This document shows, piece by piece, positions 62,383-64,000 of a DNA stretch of 64,000 nucleotides (the stretch's first letter is position 1; every line of letters begins with the position of its first letter). The notes below the pieces were generated by a model. It had not been told where the DNA came from. It made no database searches and saw nothing but the letters and a program-made list of their open reading frames with translations. The position numbers and the translations under genes are program-made. The stretch comes from PALSA-911 sp963743035. GTDB taxonomy: Bacteria; Pseudomonadota; Alphaproteobacteria; Acetobacterales; Acetobacteraceae. The stretch is from assembly GCA_963743035.1 (NCBI GenBank), contig CAVUOB010000002.1, positions 186,001-250,000 on the forward strand. Direction: 5' to 3'.

Positions 62383-63483
62383 ATGAAGGCATCCGAAGGA
62401 TCCGGACGAACCGACCGCATCGCGACGCCGCGGGCCGCCATGACCGGCGCGCTGGGCGGGACCGGGCGGCAACAGGACGTCGCACCACGACAGGAAGCCG
62501 GCAGGAAGCAAGAAGCCGCGCGAAAACAAGAGCCGAGGGGGAAACGAGAAGCGGCGCAGGCGACGGCATCCGTGCCGGCAGCGGCAAAAGCTGCGGCGCC
62601 CAAGCCGGCCAAACCGAAGGCGGCCCCTGCCAAGGCCGCCGCCCCTGAATCTGCCCCGTCCAAACCCGCCAAGGCGGCGCTGGCAACGGCGGCAAAACCG
62701 AAGCTGGAGAAAATTGTGCCTGAGAGGCAATTGCCCGAAGCGCTGGCCGTCGAACCGCCAGCCCCCCCAACCATGGCGACCCCGACCACCACAGAGATCC
62801 CAACCACAGCGACCCCTGCGGCCGCCAAAGGGGAGGCGGCGGTAGTGGCCAGGCCGGCGGGATTCGCCGCGCCGGCCCAGGAAGCCGCGCCGGTGCCCCA
62901 AGCGGAGCCCGAACGCCGCCCGGCCATGCCGGCGGAAGCGGAGCGACGGGCCAACGTCAATGATCGCAATCCGCCGCGCATCCCCTCCAAGGCGGAGAAT
63001 TTCGTCGCCGGGGACCACGTGGTCTACCCGACCCATGGCGTCGGCAAGGTGGAGCGGATCGCGGTGGAGGAGATCGCCGGGCACAGCCTGGAGCTGATCC
63101 ATATCACCTTCGAGGAGAACCGCATGACGCTGCGGGTTCCCGTGGCGAAGGCGCGCAGCGCCGGCCTGCGCAAGCTGGCTTCGCGCAAGATGTTCGACGA
63201 GGCGCTGGCGGTGCTGAAGGGCCGGGCGCGGATCAAGCGCACCATGTGGTCGCGTCGGGCGCAGGAATACGAGGCGAAGATCAACTCCGGCGACCCACTG
63301 GCGATCGCCGAGGTGGTGCGCGACCTGCACCGCAACGCCGGGCAGCCCGACCAGAGCTTTTCCGAGCGGCAGATCTACGAAGCGGCCATGGACCGGCTGG
63401 CGGCCGAGCTAGGTGCGCTGGACAAGACCGACAAGGCAACCGCCGCCACCAAGCTAGCGAATTTCCTGAAGACGGTCGCTTAG
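62383..63483 (+). CDS. carD: CarD family transcription regulator with a long N-terminal extension
   Basis: CarD proteins bind RNA polymerase beta subunit and stabilise the open promoter complex. The CarD/TRCF-like domain (FVAGDHVVYPTHGVGKVERI onward) starts near residue 206. The helical DNA-binding domain (KMFDEALAVLKGRARIKRTMWSRRAQEYE, cited in part) follows to the end. Usual alphaproteobacterial CarD is about 170 residues. Here about 200 low-complexity residues rich in Ala, Lys and Pro precede it, resembling a histone-H1-like or mucin-like tail. ATG at 62383 (GAGG upstream) is preferred to GTG at 62374. Confidence 0.85.
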   Translation: MKASEGSGRTDRIATPRAAMTGALGGTGRQQDVAPRQEAGRKQEAARKQEPRGKREAAQATASVPAAAKAAAPKPAKPKAAPAKAAAPESAPSKPAKAALATAAKPKLEKIVPERQLPEALAVEPPAPPTMATPTTTEIPTTATPAAAKGEAAVVARPAGFAAPAQEAAPVPQAEPERRPAMPAEAERRANVNDRNPPRIPSKAENFVAGDHVVYPTHGVGKVERIAVEEIAGHSLELIHITFEENRMTLRVPVAKARSAGLRKLASRKMFDEALAVLKGRARIKRTMWSRRAQEYEAKINSGDPLAIAEVVRDLHRNAGQPDQSFSERQIYEAAMDRLAAELGALDKTDKATAATKLANFLKTVA

Positions 63484-63510
63484 AGCCATATTGCTCGCAA
63501 AAACAAAGAC

Positions 63511-63554
63511 CTGGAGCATGATCGCCGCGTCTATCAGCGGCTATCATGCTCCAG
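63511..63554. repeat. Palindrome downstream of carD
   Basis: CTGGAGCATGAT (63511-63522) is the exact reverse complement of ATCATGCTCCAG (63543-63554), with further pairing GCCGC/GCGGC inside. No T-run follows, so it is not a normal terminator. The GAGCATGATC core resembles short palindromes dispersed in some alphaproteobacterial genomes; copy number here cannot be judged. Confidence 0.6.
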
Positions 63555-63587
63555 GGCAGCCTCAAGGAACTGGCCTGCCCAAAGAAA

Positions 63588-63617
63588 AAGGGCTCCGGGA
63601 TTGCTCCCGGAGCCCTT
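63588..63617. terminator. Terminator between carD and the BI-1 gene
   Basis: AAGGGCTCCGGGA and TCCCGGAGCCCTT form a 13-bp perfect stem with loop TTGC. On the minus strand the stem is followed by CTTTTTCTTTGG-type sequence, so it should end the BI-1 transcript. On the plus strand CTTCTATTCC is weaker. Confidence 0.8.
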
Positions 63618-63638
63618 CTTCTATTCCGGTTGCCCGGA

Positions 63639-64000
63639 TCAGTTGTTGTTGCGGTTGCCGAGCAGCTGCAGCAGCAGCATGAACAGGTTGATGAAGTTCA
63701 GGTACAGGCTCAGCGCGTCGAACACGCTGCGCTTGGCGGCGCCGTCGGTGCCTTCCGCATAGGCATACTGGACGTAATCCGCGCGGATGCGCTGCGTGTC
63801 ATAGGCGGTCAGGCCGGTGAAGATCACCACGCCCAGGATGCTGACGGCGAACTGCAGGGCGGAGCTGCCGACGAACATGTTGACCAGGCTGGCGATGATG
63901 ATGCCGAACAGGCCCATCATCATGAAGCTGCCCATCTTGGTCAGGTCCGTCTTGGTCACGTAGCCATAGGCCGAGGTGGCGGCGAAGGTGGCGGCGGTGA
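63639..64000 (-). CDS. Bax inhibitor-1/YccA family membrane protein (N-terminus beyond the window)
   Basis: The visible 120 residues are the C-terminal half of a BI-1 family protein. They include TAATFAATSAYGYVTKTDLTKMG, three or four membrane helices (MGLFGIIIASLVNMF, LQFAVSILGVVIFTGLTAYD) and the tail SLYLNFINLFMLLLQLLGNRNN with its usual Asn-rich end. The frame is open to the window edge, so the start lies outside. Bacterial members are inner-membrane proteins, some acting as pH-dependent calcium leak channels. The exact role is not established. Confidence 0.9.
   Translation of the reverse strand, partial: TAATFAATSAYGYVTKTDLTKMGSFMMMGLFGIIIASLVNMFVGSSALQFAVSILGVVIFTGLTAYDTQRIRADYVQYAYAEGTDGAAKRSVFDALSLYLNFINLFMLLLQLLGNRNNN

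Overview
The window is GC-rich, gene-dense chromosomal DNA from an alphaproteobacterium, most likely Rhodospirillales/Acetobacteraceae. That placement is inferred from gene content and style: the neighbourhood SUV3-type helicase - S4/Hsp15 - 7Fe ferredoxin - CarD, an alphaproteobacterial-type prephenate dehydratase, a Yej peptide transporter, and families of GC-rich nested hairpins between genes. No rRNA, tRNA, CRISPR array, transposase or phage gene was seen.

Layout. 1-6.0 kb: end of a branched-chain/carboxylate ABC importer (LivG/LivF-like), an atypical SDR, then a minus-strand acyl-CoA cluster (two family III CoA-transferases, a quinone oxidoreductase and an acetyl-CoA hydrolase/transferase). 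6.2-10.1 kb: DUF488 protein, pheA overlapping kdsB, a membrane-anchored cytochrome c and hisN. 10.2-16.3 kb: yejABEF peptide importer, with two roughly 250-bp nested-palindrome elements between its genes. 16.3-22.4 kb: small exported proteins, a GNAT enzyme and a 1166-residue multi-cofactor oxidoreductase whose second and third parts have the layout of the two Nfn (ferredoxin:NADP) subunits. 22.6-35 kb: MHS-type MFS carrier behind an FNR/FixK-like box, a propionyl/acetyl-CoA synthetase, an NRAMP relative, a molybdenum hydroxylase large subunit, VOC and luciferase-like enzymes, a peptide-type binding protein and a ThDP enzyme. 35-41 kb: MscS-family channel and a permuted pqiB-pqiC-pqiA lipid-transport operon. 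41-48 kb: fumC, PAP2 phosphatase, inositol-phosphatase-like enzyme, dadA and a pair of sugar-type ABC permeases. 47.8-52.2 kb: surface-polysaccharide genes (WecA/MraY-like transferase, CapD/PglF-like dehydratase, DegT aminotransferase). 52.4-56.4 kb: tandem luciferase-like paralogues, a MarR regulator and an M17 aminopeptidase. 56.6-64 kb: htpG, helicase, S4 protein, fdxA, carD and a Bax-inhibitor-1 family protein cut by the window end.

Two things stand out. First, four long elements built of nested hairpins (near 6.65, 13.13, 14.41 and 52.18 kb). They share modules, occur in both orientations, and keep their central stem pairing while the stem sequence changes. One of them appears to supply the ribosome-binding site of yejE. 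Second, at least nine single-base indels interrupt or garble otherwise intact genes (quinone oxidoreductase, kdsB, prpE twice, molybdenum hydroxylase twice, a luciferase-like enzyme, pqiB, M17 peptidase). Each becomes a normal full-length family member when one base is added or removed. Because kdsB is normally needed for lipopolysaccharide, sequence error is the simplest explanation, and the apparent fusions and truncations here should not be taken as biology without checking.
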